Shown: piece after piece, positions 50,905-58,465 of the stretch
How the letters are laid out: each line of letters begins with the position of its first letter
How positions within the stretch are numbered: position 1 is the first letter of the stretch
DNA from: Mesorhizobium kowhaii
GTDB lineage: Bacteria > Pseudomonadota > Alphaproteobacteria > Rhizobiales > Rhizobiaceae
Assembly (NCBI RefSeq): GCF_003253745.1
Contig: NZ_MZXV01000001.1
Coordinates: 36,132-100,131 of the forward strand
DNA: 64,000 nucleotides
Direction of reading: 5' to 3'
Notes under the pieces: generated by a model
Databases searched by the model: none
What the model was told of the DNA's origin: nothing
Seen by the model: only the letters and a program-made list of their open reading frames with translations
Translations under genes and position numbers: made by a program

Positions 50905-52464
50905 ATGGGAAAAGCATCGGCGACCCAGAACTCCGGACGGCGCGAGGTGCGCGCGGCTCAGTATCTGCGTATGTCCACCGAGTACCAGACTTACTCCATC
51001 GAAAACCAGAGGGATGCGATCCGCGACTATGCGGATGTCATGGGCTACGACATCGTTGCCACATATGAAGACCCCGGCCGGAGTGGACTTAGCATCGGAG
51101 GGCGTCCTGGTCTGAGGCGGCTACTGCGCGATGTCGAGAGCGGCCAGGCCGATTTTGAGACGGTTGTGGTCTATGACGTCAGCCGTTGGGGGCGCTTCCA
51201 GAACATCGACGAAAGCGCCTCCTACGAATATCGATGCCAGATGGCTGGGGTGCGGATCGAGTTTTGCGCCGAGCAATTTGCGAACGACGGTAGCATCGGG
51301 TCCGATGTGCTTAAGGCGATCAAACGCACCATGGCCGCCGAGTTGAGCCGCATGCTTTCGCAGAAGACATTCATCGGGCAAAGCCGGATAATCAAGATGG
51401 GTTTCCGAGGGGGCGGCTACGCGGGATATGGTTTCCGGCGCCTCATGGTTGACGCATCCGGGAACCCCAAAACCATCCTCAAGCAACGGGAGTATAAAAG
51501 CCTGGTGACGGACCGGGTCATCCTTGTGCCTGGACCGGCAGATGAAATTGCAATCGTCCGCTGGATTTTCGGCCAGTTTGTCAAAAAGGGCAAACGGGCC
51601 GTCGAAATCGCAATTGCGCTGAACGAGCGCGGCGTGGTGACGGATCTGAACCAGCCATGGTCGACCAGTTCCGTACGTACGGTGCTGACCAACGAAAAAT
51701 ATATCGGCAACAATGTGTGGAATCGCAAATCCACCAGGCTTCATAGCAAGCGGGTTGGCAATCCTGTGAGCACCTGGGTCCGCGTGGAAAATGCGTCCGA
51801 GCCGCTCGTCAGTCGCGATCTCTTCAACCGCGCGCAGGCCATCGCAAAAGCACGCGCTTGCCGGATCAGCAATGAGCAGATGCTGGTTGACCTTTCCAAG
51901 CTTCTGGAAAAGCGGGGGTGGTTATCGGCGTCGATCATCAACGCTGCGCCCGACTGCTCGAAGAAAAGCCTTTACATTCATCGCTTTGGAAGCCTTCAGG
52001 TCGCTTATAGGCTGATAGGATTTGAGGCCTCGCTGAATTACCGGTATTTCGACCTCAACAACCAGCTTCATCGGCGCCGACTGGAGCTAATTGAGGATCT
52101 TGTGGCCGCAATCGGCAAGGCAGGCGGAGTGGCCTATTACGACGCCAAGACGGGGCTTTTGCGGATCAATGAGGAGTTCACCGTCGCGATATGGGTCGCA
52201 CGCTACCGCCCCACAAGCTACGGTTATCCTCGCTGGCCATTTAGGAGGCGGCGTGAGACCGTGTCCGACATTTCGGTGTTGATAAGGATGAAGACCGACA
52301 ATGTCACGGTACGCGACTACCTGATCGCGCCGGCAGATGACGCACAACGCGCCCCACCTATGCTAAGATCAAACAGTGGTACGCGCCTCGATGCTTTCCT
52401 TTTCCAGTCGTTGGATCCTCTGGTGGAGTTGGCAAAGCGAGCGCCGATCGAGCTAGGCTCATAG
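50905..52464 (+). CDS. Large serine recombinase
   Basis: A 519-residue recombinase. The N-terminal resolvase domain has AQYLRMSTEYQTYSIENQRD with the nucleophile Ser24, VATYEDPGRSGLSIGGRPGL, VVYDVSRWGRFQNIDESASY and TMAAELSRMLSQKTFIGQSR. Next comes the recombinase domain (VRWIFGQFVKKGKRAVEIAI, KYIGNNVWNRKSTRLHSKRV), then a C-terminal region without the usual zinc-ribbon cysteines. It could integrate or excise an element. GAGG precedes the ATG. The RepB-C gene begins two bases after its stop. A truncated relative of the downstream genes lies at 8351, which suggests that a similar element once inserted there too. Confidence 0.9.
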   Translation: MGKASATQNSGRREVRAAQYLRMSTEYQTYSIENQRDAIRDYADVMGYDIVATYEDPGRSGLSIGGRPGLRRLLRDVESGQADFETVVVYDVSRWGRFQNIDESASYEYRCQMAGVRIEFCAEQFANDGSIGSDVLKAIKRTMAAELSRMLSQKTFIGQSRIIKMGFRGGGYAGYGFRRLMVDASGNPKTILKQREYKSLVTDRVILVPGPADEIAIVRWIFGQFVKKGKRAVEIAIALNERGVVTDLNQPWSTSSVRTVLTNEKYIGNNVWNRKSTRLHSKRVGNPVSTWVRVENASEPLVSRDLFNRAQAIAKARACRISNEQMLVDLSKLLEKRGWLSASIINAAPDCSKKSLYIHRFGSLQVAYRLIGFEASLNYRYFDLNNQLHRRRLELIEDLVAAIGKAGGVAYYDAKTGLLRINEEFTVAIWVARYRPTSYGYPRWPFRRRRETVSDISVLIRMKTDNVTVRDYLIAPADDAQRAPPMLRSNSGTRLDAFLFQSLDPLVELAKRAPIELGS

Positions 52465-52466
52465 TC

Positions 52467-53279
52467 ATGCCTCGAACCGAGGCCGATCGCATTCTAAAGA
52501 GCAGCCGCCATGCAATCCATCTGACCGACGATTTGCTGGAGCCGCAGACCCCACTTAACCGATATGTGTTGCTCAGAACGCACGGACGCCAGTGCGAACG
52601 CATGCGGCGCTTCATCGGTGAGGCAAACGCGTCGCGAGAGCGCCTCGAAAATGCCGTCGAGGCTCTTCGCCAATTGATGCCTGTTGATGCGTTTCGAGCG
52701 TTGCTGAAGGCGGAAGGTTTCGCGACGACCCCAAGGACACTGGCAGAAAGAATCTCGCGCAATCAGTCGAGTACTCTCATCGGTTGCGATAAGCCGGGCC
52801 ATACCATAGCGGCGAGTCAGCATCTCATCGTAGGTGTTTGCTACGAAGTTATCGACCTTTTGGAAGATTGCAGCGTAAACCCGAAAATCTTTGGCTTGCT
52901 ACGGAAGGTCGTACCGAGCCGGCAGGTAGAGATTGCACAGTTCATGATCGCGTTGGACAGGGTGAAGGTCAATTGGGCAAGGGTCCTCATCGCGCTCACG
53001 CCGCAATCACAGCTTGCAGATCCTTCGATCCCGCGAACGCAGTGCGCAGGCATCACTGCCAATCAAATCGAGGCGATGGAGAGTGAATCGACTGACTTGA
53101 GCAAGGAGTTCCGCAACACCGCCGAGCGCCTCGGTTCATGGGACCTTGAGTTTATAGCGGTACGGGGGTACCTCAACCGGCTGATGGATAATCTCAAGAT
53201 TGTACGTTACCTAGCGCATCATTTTCCAAAGCAACTCGCGCAATTCCAAGGCGTATTGGAAACGGCTCCCAGAAGCTGA
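52467..53279 (+). CDS. RepB C-terminal-domain partition-like protein
   Basis: A 270-residue protein matching the C-terminal part of RepB partition proteins (pfam07506): VPSRQVEIAQFMIALDRVKV, NWARVLIALTPQSQLADPSI, ITANQIEAMESESTDLSKEF and AVRGYLNRLMDNLKIVRYLA. The ParB-like nuclease domain and HTH are absent, so it is not a classical RepB. It is encoded two bases after the recombinase, a pairing known from other rhizobial genomes, and may help the recombinase or bind its site; this is inference. Its last 78 residues are duplicated at 8351-8583. Confidence 0.8.
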   Translation: MPRTEADRILKSSRHAIHLTDDLLEPQTPLNRYVLLRTHGRQCERMRRFIGEANASRERLENAVEALRQLMPVDAFRALLKAEGFATTPRTLAERISRNQSSTLIGCDKPGHTIAASQHLIVGVCYEVIDLLEDCSVNPKIFGLLRKVVPSRQVEIAQFMIALDRVKVNWARVLIALTPQSQLADPSIPRTQCAGITANQIEAMESESTDLSKEFRNTAERLGSWDLEFIAVRGYLNRLMDNLKIVRYLAHHFPKQLAQFQGVLETAPRS

Positions 53280-53296
53280 CGATGAAGGCCGTCACG

Positions 53297-53614
53297 CTAC
53301 TCATCCTTCCAGATCACGCGCTTTTCCCACCTGATCTCGACCAGGCGCCGGAAACGGATGGTCTCGAGTTCTTGCCCGACAGGGTGAAATAGTTCCGCGT
53401 CCATATATTCCTTCTTCTTGCATCTCTCGCAGCGTACCTTTGCGCGCACCTGGTCGACGGTGACGTTGCCGATCACCTCGCGCAATTCCAGAGGCTTGTA
53501 GAAGCGTTTGATGTTGCAGTAGCCACACCGAATACGTGCCACCTGCCCCGCGTTGTGGGCATGCATCAACGTCCATTGGACGCCCTTTGGCCACTTTTCG
53601 GGTTGTTCAGGCAT
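53297..53614 (-). CDS. Small four-cysteine (zinc-ribbon-like) protein
   Basis: A 105-residue protein with two CxxC pairs: IRCGYCNIKRFYKP and RAKVRCERCKKKEYMDA, about 35 residues apart, likely binding one zinc. The C-terminus is LFHPVGQELETIRFRRLVEI and RWEKRVIWKDE. It converges on the RepB-C gene with 17 bp between stops. The family is unnamed but found beside such recombinases; the C-terminal half is duplicated at 8620-8745. It may bind DNA or be a small regulator. Confidence 0.7.
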   Translation of the reverse strand: MPEQPEKWPKGVQWTLMHAHNAGQVARIRCGYCNIKRFYKPLELREVIGNVTVDQVRAKVRCERCKKKEYMDAELFHPVGQELETIRFRRLVEIRWEKRVIWKDE

Positions 53615-53630
53615 CCCCTGAAATGAAAAA

Positions 53631-53650
53631 AGCCCCGCGAAAGCGAGGCT
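53631..53650 (-). terminator. Hairpin terminator (minus strand)
   Basis: AGCCCCGC, loop GAAA, GCGAGGCT with one mismatch; six As at 53625-53630 give a U-run in a minus-strand transcript. It would end transcripts that come from the right. Confidence 0.6.
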
Positions 53651-53884
53651 TCAAATGTGAGATTTTTGGCGATTAGCGCGGATGAGCGACGCCCTCGATC
53701 GTGCGGATCTTGCGGGAATGGCTGGAAACGAATGCCTATCTTCCGGTGCGCCATATCGATGACGAAAGTGAGACGGACGGGAGCGCTTACGCCAGGGCTT
53801 CCGCGATCACACCATAGGCTAACGCGATCACGCAGTTCACAATACAACCACAAGCGGTCGATTCCTTAGGGATGTAGCCACTCC

Positions 53885-53921
53885 AAAAGCCCGCCGCAGG
53901 TCGCTCCCGTGGCGGGCTTTT
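53885..53921. terminator. Bidirectional hairpin terminator
   Basis: AAAAGCCCGCC and GGCGGGCTTTT form an 11-bp stem around a 15-base loop, with A and T runs on the two sides. The right arm and part of the loop (GTCGCTCC-x-GTGGCGGGCTTTT) recur at 56487-56510. Confidence 0.75.
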
Positions 53922-53985
53922 CATTGATCAGGTTTTTCGGGCTTTTGCAGGTGCCTATAGGCGCTGCTTACAGCGAGCCAAAAAA

Positions 53986-54014
53986 CCCGCCGCTCCATTC
54001 ACGGCAACGGCGGG
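53986..54014 (-). terminator. Hairpin terminator
   Basis: CCCGCCG and CGGCGGG form a 7-bp stem; six As just before it serve a minus-strand transcript. Another similar hairpin lies at 54629-54656 (GCCCGCGC/GCGCGGGC). Confidence 0.55.
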
Positions 54015-54120
54015 CAGTCCCTAGGGATAGCGGGACTTGCTGGGGTGTTGGTTTGCCCCTGCTGACTAACAACTATTAGCAGCCTCTAATGTTCCATTGC
54101 ATCGCCCTGACGGGCCGACC

Positions 54121-54286
54121 CTAACGCTCCTTCGGCTTCGGCGTTATCTCTTCAACCCGGACCTTGTCGCCGATCTCCTTCGTCATCGCCAGTGCTTTGG
54201 CCTTGTCTTTGGTGGTCAGGACAGGTGCGCCAATGTGGCTTCTCGAATACGCTCACCACGTAGGTTGTTGCCGGCGTACCTGTCAT
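54121..54286 (-). pseudogene. Small protein (SVFEKPH family), frameshifted
   Basis: From ATG 54286 (AAGG upstream) the frame reads MTGTPATTYVVSVFEKPHW. One frame over, the sequence continues GAPVLTTKDKAKALAMTKEI and GDKVRVEEITPKPKER to a stop at 54121. The length, 166 bp, is one base too many for a whole number of codons. The second part looks clearly coding. A relative with the same TTYIVSVFEKPHW start is at 57366-57431, where a MITE interrupts it. The function is unknown. Confidence 0.55.
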
Positions 54287-54791
54287 CGCCAGACCTTTGC
54301 GTTCCTTCATTAGGTGCTTCACTTTACATTAGCAAAGGCGCATAAAGTTCTCCAGCTGGCGGCGATGTTCCTCGCGAGCACATCCCGCCGGCTAGGCCCG
54401 GTGTCCTAGCCCCATCCCAACCCGCAGGGGTGCCGGGCCGCTCCATCCAAAGGCCCGCCGCCCCATTTTGCGGAGCGACGGGACCTAGCCCAGCCCACTG
54501 TGGCTACGCTATCCTCATATTAGAGATAGCTCAACTAAGACTGAAGTCCCTAGTCGACTACCCAGCCGCAGGGGCCGCACCGAACACCCTCCGTGCCACA
54601 TAGTGAAAGGGGTAGCCGCCACGCAAAAGCCCGCGCCTCGGCGGGAGAGCGCGGGCCGATCGGAGGCCCGATCTTCGGCAGGCGATGGAGGGCACCACCT
54701 GCCGCCAGGTAAAAACATTTAGAGGTCGCTAATGTTCCAGCGACTTATGATGCCTATTCATCTTCTCTCGAATGTCGGCTTCCAGTCGCGA
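54287..54791. other. Gene-poor region with hairpins
   Basis: Contains the hairpin GCCCGCGC/GCGCGGGC at 54629-54656 with an A run before it, plus repeated rhizobial-like GC-rich hairpin scraps near 54420-54480. The motif CGCTAATGTTCCA lies at 54727. No gene is seen. Confidence 0.4.
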
Positions 54792-55367
54792 TTACAGGCG
54801 GGGTTTTCTTACGGGCACGCGGGGCCTTCTTATCGTCAGGCGAGCTTTTGTTACCGGAAGCGACTTTGGTTTGGCGGCAGGCAAGCTTTTCTCTCTTGCC
54901 CTCTCCAGTTCCAACAACCTGATGTAATAGGTATCAAAGGCCTCACTGTTCTTCCGGTCCTGGCTCCGGAGATAGAAATACGGCAGCGCAAATGCCAAAA
55001 TCATGACTATGCCGATCGCACCCGTCATGTGACTGCTGCCGAGAAGCCAACAAAAAATAGCGACCACGCCGCCGGCTATCGCCGCCCCGGCCGCACTTGC
55101 CCAGAAAGGATCATATTGAGGCGGCGGAGCAACCGAGTCTGCCCGTCGTCTGGCCTCAACGCTAATGCGTGCAGCATCCAATCTCACAATTCCCGATATC
55201 GACTGTAATTTAGCAATTTCTAATGAAATGGCAAACCGCGTCGGCCATCGTCCAAAAGGCTGTGTTCCCGCAACTCTAGCGAGAGCGCTATAACTCAATA
55301 CTCGGCGTCGTTTCCTCAAAGCGCCGCCGGTAAAGGCTCGGCGCCCCTCTGGTTTGTTCAGTGTCAA
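54792..55367 (-). CDS. Hypothetical membrane protein
   Basis: Up to 191 residues, not recognised. An N-terminal basic helical part (FAISLEIAKLQSISGIVRLD) is followed by two membrane helices (FWASAAGAAIAGGVVAIFCW and GAIGIVMILAFALPYFYLRS) and a C-terminal Lys/Arg/Pro-rich tail (AKPKSLPVTKARLTIRRPRV). TTG 55367 opens the frame, and the true start may be further in. It sits in a minus-strand array of small genes with the next gene 30 bp upstream. Confidence 0.55.
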   Translation of the reverse strand: MTLNKPEGRRAFTGGALRKRRRVLSYSALARVAGTQPFGRWPTRFAISLEIAKLQSISGIVRLDAARISVEARRRADSVAPPPQYDPFWASAAGAAIAGGVVAIFCWLLGSSHMTGAIGIVMILAFALPYFYLRSQDRKNSEAFDTYYIRLLELERAREKSLPAAKPKSLPVTKARLTIRRPRVPVRKPRL

Positions 55368-55396
55368 AAGCAGGGCGCCGGGCCGCTCAGCCAGCG

Positions 55397-55645
55397 CTAC
55401 CCAGCCGTAGGCCGCACCGGCCCCGCCCCGAACAATTGAATGAACGGCGCATCCTTGCCAGTGATTTCTCGGATAGATTTTAGGAGCGCTTCATGCGCCC
55501 CCTGGAGCGCTCGATGGTGGTCGCTGGTAGGCAATAGAAGCGGCTTGACGATGCTCTTATGGAGCGACTCCGCTGCCGTCAGAAAGCGCTCGATCTCAGC
55601 CTCTGAAAGTTGCTTGGAAAGTCTGTCGACGGCCCGTCGCCCCAT
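55397..55645 (-). CDS. Hypothetical small helical protein
   Basis: An 82-residue protein not recognised: SKQLSEAEIERFLTAAESLH, KSIVKPLLLPTSDHHRALQG and AHEALLKSIREITGKDAPFI. It is predicted as mostly helical and soluble. A promoter-like TGCTAATATATAT lies about 100 bp upstream (55745-55757, minus strand). It is probably co-transcribed with the membrane protein downstream. Confidence 0.5.
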   Translation of the reverse strand: MGRRAVDRLSKQLSEAEIERFLTAAESLHKSIVKPLLLPTSDHHRALQGAHEALLKSIREITGKDAPFIQLFGAGPVRPTAG

Positions 55646-56115
55646 TTGCGAAGCGACGAGCTCTCACCCCCTGCCAGGCGGCGCCTCTACCACAAAGCCC
55701 ATACAACAGGCGCCGGCCATTCCGCGAAGGCAGCCCTGCCATCGATATATATTAGCAGTTATGCAACTACGCCGCATTCAACTTTGACGTATTGAAGCGG
55801 CCCTATGCGCCTTGGTTAAAAACGTACAGTCGGGGATGGCAGGCGCTAGACGCAAAAAGGTGGGTGCCAGGTCATTACCGGCTTGTGCTCGACCTTTTGC
55901 TGCTTCCATCGCTCATACGGATAAGTGCCGATTATATTAGCAGAGGCATACATATATTCGCCAGCCGGCGCGACCGCCCATGCCCCCCGCGCCGGTCAGG
56001 CCCGGCGCCCTGCTGGCCACCGCGCTGTAACAGGGATGCCGGGCCGCCTAGTCTGAGCGCCGCGGTCCTGGTGTCTTCGGATGCTGGTGAACGAGATGTT
56101 CCGGTCAGGGCACCC
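55646..56115. other. Region with promoter-like motifs and tiny frames
   Basis: Contains two minus-strand extended -10-like motifs: TGCTAATATATA (about 55746) and TGCTAATATAAT (about 55929). Between them a 28-codon frame (ending WKQQKVEHKPVMTWHPPFCV) and a 44-codon frame are possible tiny genes, neither supported by a good start. GC-rich hairpin scraps lie near 55980-56050. Confidence 0.35.
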
Positions 56116-56337
56116 TCACAGACCGCCAGTTCCGCCACCAGCCCAAGTGATTATCTGGGAAAGTTCGGCGATGTCGCCGTAGATCATCGAGCCTTTGACG
56201 AGATAACACTTGTCACCCAGGACTTCGGCGAGTGAGCTTGACGCGGTGCAAACCGGCAGGTTCACCTTACGGTCCTTGGCATCGGCATAGCCGATGCTGA
56301 TCGCGAGGATAGTGAGTATGAGAGTCGTTTTGCTCAT
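56116..56337 (-). CDS. Small secreted protein
   Basis: A 73-residue protein from ATG 56337 (AGGGGG upstream) with a signal peptide (MSKTTLILTILAISIGYADA). The mature part has two cysteines (VNLPVCTASSSLAEVLGDKC) and ends in GDIAELSQIITWAGGGTGGL. The cysteines likely form a disulfide. Not recognised. The motif AGCTAATATAG lies about 125 bp upstream on the same strand and could be its promoter. Confidence 0.6.
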   Translation of the reverse strand: MSKTTLILTILAISIGYADAKDRKVNLPVCTASSSLAEVLGDKCYLVKGSMIYGDIAELSQIITWAGGGTGGL

Positions 56338-56898
56338 ATTTAGCCCCCTAGAGCCAGCAGGCCCCTTGGGCAGCAAAACCGGGTTGCCGCCCTTTGCCTT
56401 GCCATTAGGTGGAGCAGGAGGTTAAGTCGCGCCATCCCTCAATTGGATGACGCGGGCTTATCTATATTAGCTAACGCTTGACGAACAGGTCGCTCCTGTG
56501 GCGGGCTTTTTCCTATGGTTTTATGTAGGACCTTTGACCGCTTCGACGCTGATCAATTCACTGGTCAACCGAGGTTTTGTAACCGGCCTCAGGCCGCACC
56601 GGGCCCGTCCCGATCCGTGAGCGGCGGCACGGTCGGTTGCGGCTCATACGGATCATTTTAGAGAAATTGAATATTCGAATAAACGGCCTATAATTTGCCA
56701 GCCGGCAAAACCCACCCCGTTTGCTGGTCAGGCCCGGCGGTCAAACCCCGAGCCCCCCGCCATGGCCGCCGGACCGCTGGAAAACGGTCGGCAACGCTAC
56801 GCGGTGGTGGCGGGGTGAGGCTGCGCAAGAATCGGTGGCGGAGCGCTGACGGATAGGTCGGAATTCCTCACCGTAACCAGCGAAGGGAGGTCATTCCC
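56338..56898. other. Gene-poor region
   Basis: No gene is seen. It holds the partial hairpin copy GGTCGCTCCTGTGGCGGGCTTTTT (56488-56510; related to 53885-53921) and GC-rich hairpin scraps near 56690-56790. GGGAGG at 56885 is the ribosome-binding site of the next gene. Confidence 0.4.
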
Positions 56899-57102
56899 AT
56901 GCACACGGCAGCACTGCGGCTTCGATCGATCCGAGAAGCGTTATTGCCGCTGATGGGGTTTACCGACTGGCACGAAAGCGTCAGCGAAGAAGGCACGCCC
57001 ATTTGGACACGTTACATCGCGAAAACGGACTCATGGGAGGTCCGTCCGATGACGCCCGAAGAGGAAGCCAAGGCTTTCTGGTGGTGTCATCCACCGTTTT
57101 GA
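56899..57102 (+). CDS. Small W-rich hypothetical protein
   Basis: A 67-residue protein not recognised: an N-terminal helix (LRLRSIREALLPLMGF) and TPIWTRYIAKTDSWEVRPMT followed by PEEEAKAFWWCHPPF. GGGAGG precedes the ATG with suitable spacing. The C-terminal pattern W-x2-RP-(M/L)-(T/S)-x-EE resembles a fragment at 31080-31205. It is the only plus-strand gene of the array, 19 bp before a MITE. Confidence 0.55.
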   Translation: MHTAALRLRSIREALLPLMGFTDWHESVSEEGTPIWTRYIAKTDSWEVRPMTPEEEAKAFWWCHPPF

Positions 57103-57120
57103 GCGTCGCCGTTGACCACG

Positions 57121-57365
57121 AATTACGGTGACAGTGCCCTTTGCCATGTTCGTACCGGCCGTCATTGTGTGCAGGTTAACCGCATAGCCCATCTTGCCAG
57201 CAATGGCGGCTTTCGATGCACTGCGCAAAGCCGAGAGAGCATCGGTCGGCCGGCAGGCAGCGAAGCCATTTTCTGGATCGGGCTGCCCAACCAAACCGGA
57301 AAAGCAGTGAAATCGGAAAGGCGAGACAAGCGGCGAAAGGAAAATGGCGCACTGTCACCGTAATT
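57121..57365. mobile_element. MITE-like element, copy 1 (245 bp)
   Basis: Begins AATTACGGTGACAGTGC and ends with its exact complement GCACTGTCACCGTAATT, a 17-bp terminal inverted repeat. Internal sequence up to CATTGTGTGCAGGTTAACCG is shared with copies 2 and 3; the middle 130 bp are found only here. Such ends are typical of REP/RAYT-associated and related MITEs. Its right end falls inside a small gene. Confidence 0.8.
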
Positions 57366-57431
57366 CCAATGCGGCTTCTCGAAAACGCTCACGATATATG
57401 TGGTTCTTGTGGGCTTAGGTCCGGCAGGCAT
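57366..57431 (-). pseudogene. SVFEKPH-family small gene cut by a MITE
   Basis: From ATG 57431 the frame reads MPAGPKPTRTTYIVSVFEKP and then HW before it enters MITE copy 1. The part homologous to GAPVLTTKDKAKALAMTKEI in the relative at 54121 is missing. Its start overlaps the end of the four-cysteine gene upstream (57415), so they once formed a coupled pair. Confidence 0.55.
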
Positions 57432-57660
57432 ACCTCACCTTGCCCCACTGGCTGCATTGAGGACACAAAGGATGGAGATAGGCCAACTTGTCGCCCGGAA
57501 TATCTCCGGAGCTGGTGATCGTCAGGCTACCGCCATTGAAACCCTCCAAGCTGTAGGATTCCCAGGTGCCGCTGAGGGGCTGATCGTCTTCTCGTAGTTT
57601 CAAATACCCAGTGCGACCGCATTCGCAAACCAGCTTTTCTCGTAAAACAGTTGAGAGCAC
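57415..57660 (-). CDS. Small four-cysteine (zinc-binding) protein
   Basis: An 81-residue protein with cysteine pairs LVCECGRTGYLKL and PLCPQCSQWGKVRYAC, a likely zinc ribbon, and the central block DDQPLSGTWESYSLEGFNGG that resembles conserved rhizobial proteins (from memory: DQPYSKQWEEYSVEGF). Function unknown. It lies between MITE copies 1 and 2 and its end overlaps the interrupted SVFEKPH gene. Confidence 0.6.
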   Translation of the reverse strand: MLSTVLREKLVCECGRTGYLKLREDDQPLSGTWESYSLEGFNGGSLTITSSGDIPGDKLAYLHPLCPQCSQWGKVRYACRT

Positions 57661-57778
57661 TTAGGACTGACCTTCCGATGCGGAAAACGTGCCCGATGCT
57701 ACCATGGGCATTTTACGCTTGCCGCCATTCATTGTGATGATTGCGGATAACGCTATCGGATACTATCGAAAGTCGGGA

Positions 57779-57891
57779 ATTACGGTGACAGTGCACTTTC
57801 TTACCATGTCCGTCCGGCTGTCATTGTGTGTAGGTTAACCGGGAAGGCGAGGCGGGCGACGAAAAGAAAATAGTGCACTGTCACCGTAATT
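57779..57891. mobile_element. MITE-like element, copy 2 (113 bp)
   Basis: Perfect 19-bp terminal inverted repeats: AATTACGGTGACAGTGCAC at the left and its complement at the right. Compared with copy 1 about 130 internal bp are absent. No obvious target duplication flanks it. Confidence 0.85.
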
Positions 57892-58213
57892 CAGCAGTCC
57901 TACCCCTGCGAAGCGTCTCGCGCGGCCTGGCGCTCATCGCTGAGCCGAATAAGCCGTTCCCTGGCAAAAGGCGCAATTCAATTAGCACACGCTTAATTAG
58001 TTCCGGAACATTTTAACGAATCGTTGACCGCGCTGTCCCAGAATAGGACGGCGCGGTCAAACCCCCAACCGGACTGCGCAGGCGGCTCCGGCACTCAGCG
58101 CCCGCCCACTGTCGGAGCCGCTACTCACACCCTCTAATATACCAGCGATGGTTGAATCAACTGTTACCGCACGTGCTTTCCAGTGCGCTTTTCTGATCGT
58201 TAGACTTTGATGG

Positions 58214-58312
58214 AACTACGGTGACAGTGCGCTTACTACCATGTCCGTCCGGCCGTCATTGCGTGTAGGTTAGCCGGGAAGCGAGGCAGGCGACGAAAAG
58301 AAAATAGTAATT
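58214..58312. mobile_element. MITE-like element, copy 3 (99 bp, right end damaged)
   Basis: Left end AACTACGGTGACAGTGC and the same interior as copy 2 (GTAGGTTAGCCGGGAAGCGA). At the right, AAAATAGT joins AATT directly, so 13 bases of the terminal repeat between two GT dinucleotides are missing. Confidence 0.75.
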
Positions 58313-58347
58313 CCGGCGAAATCCGCACCTATGGCGGCGGACGTCTC

Positions 58348-58437
58348 ATGCGTGTTGACGGTGTCTGGGATGTATTTGAGAGCGGCGACCACAGCGATGC
58401 AGACGTGATCCTCAACGTGCTGCGGAAGGCGAATTAG
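58348..58437 (+). pseudogene. C-terminal fragment of a small protein next to MITE copy 3
   Basis: Upstream of ATG 58348 the same frame reads GEIRTYGGGRL, and then MRVDGVWDVFESGDHSDADV and ILNVLRKAN to TAG 58437. The frame enters the MITE on the left, so the N-terminus was probably lost. Not recognised. Confidence 0.35.
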
Positions 58438-58465
58438 CGGCGAACCGGTGAAATTCCCGTCCGGG

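Larger units (their letters stand above)
53615..54120. other. Region of three hairpins and possible tiny peptides
   Basis: Holds the three hairpins listed separately. On the minus strand a 46-codon frame that begins at ATG 53926 reads through one hairpin and encodes ESTACGCIVNCVIALAYGVI, a hydrophobic stretch; it may be a real tiny peptide but the start is odd. The motif CTAATGTTCCA at about 54083 recurs at 54728. Confidence 0.4.
57661..58347. other. MITE-bearing region
   Basis: Holds MITE copies 2 and 3 (listed separately). A minus-strand C-terminal scrap (APFARERLIRLSDERQAARD, stop near 57899) may be a relic. The motif CTCTAATATACCAGCG lies at 58131. No gene is seen. Confidence 0.4.

Noticed and set aside
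57121..57891. CRISPR-like repeated units
   Set aside because: The repeats are terminal inverted repeats of separate elements, not regularly spaced direct repeats; no cas gene is present.
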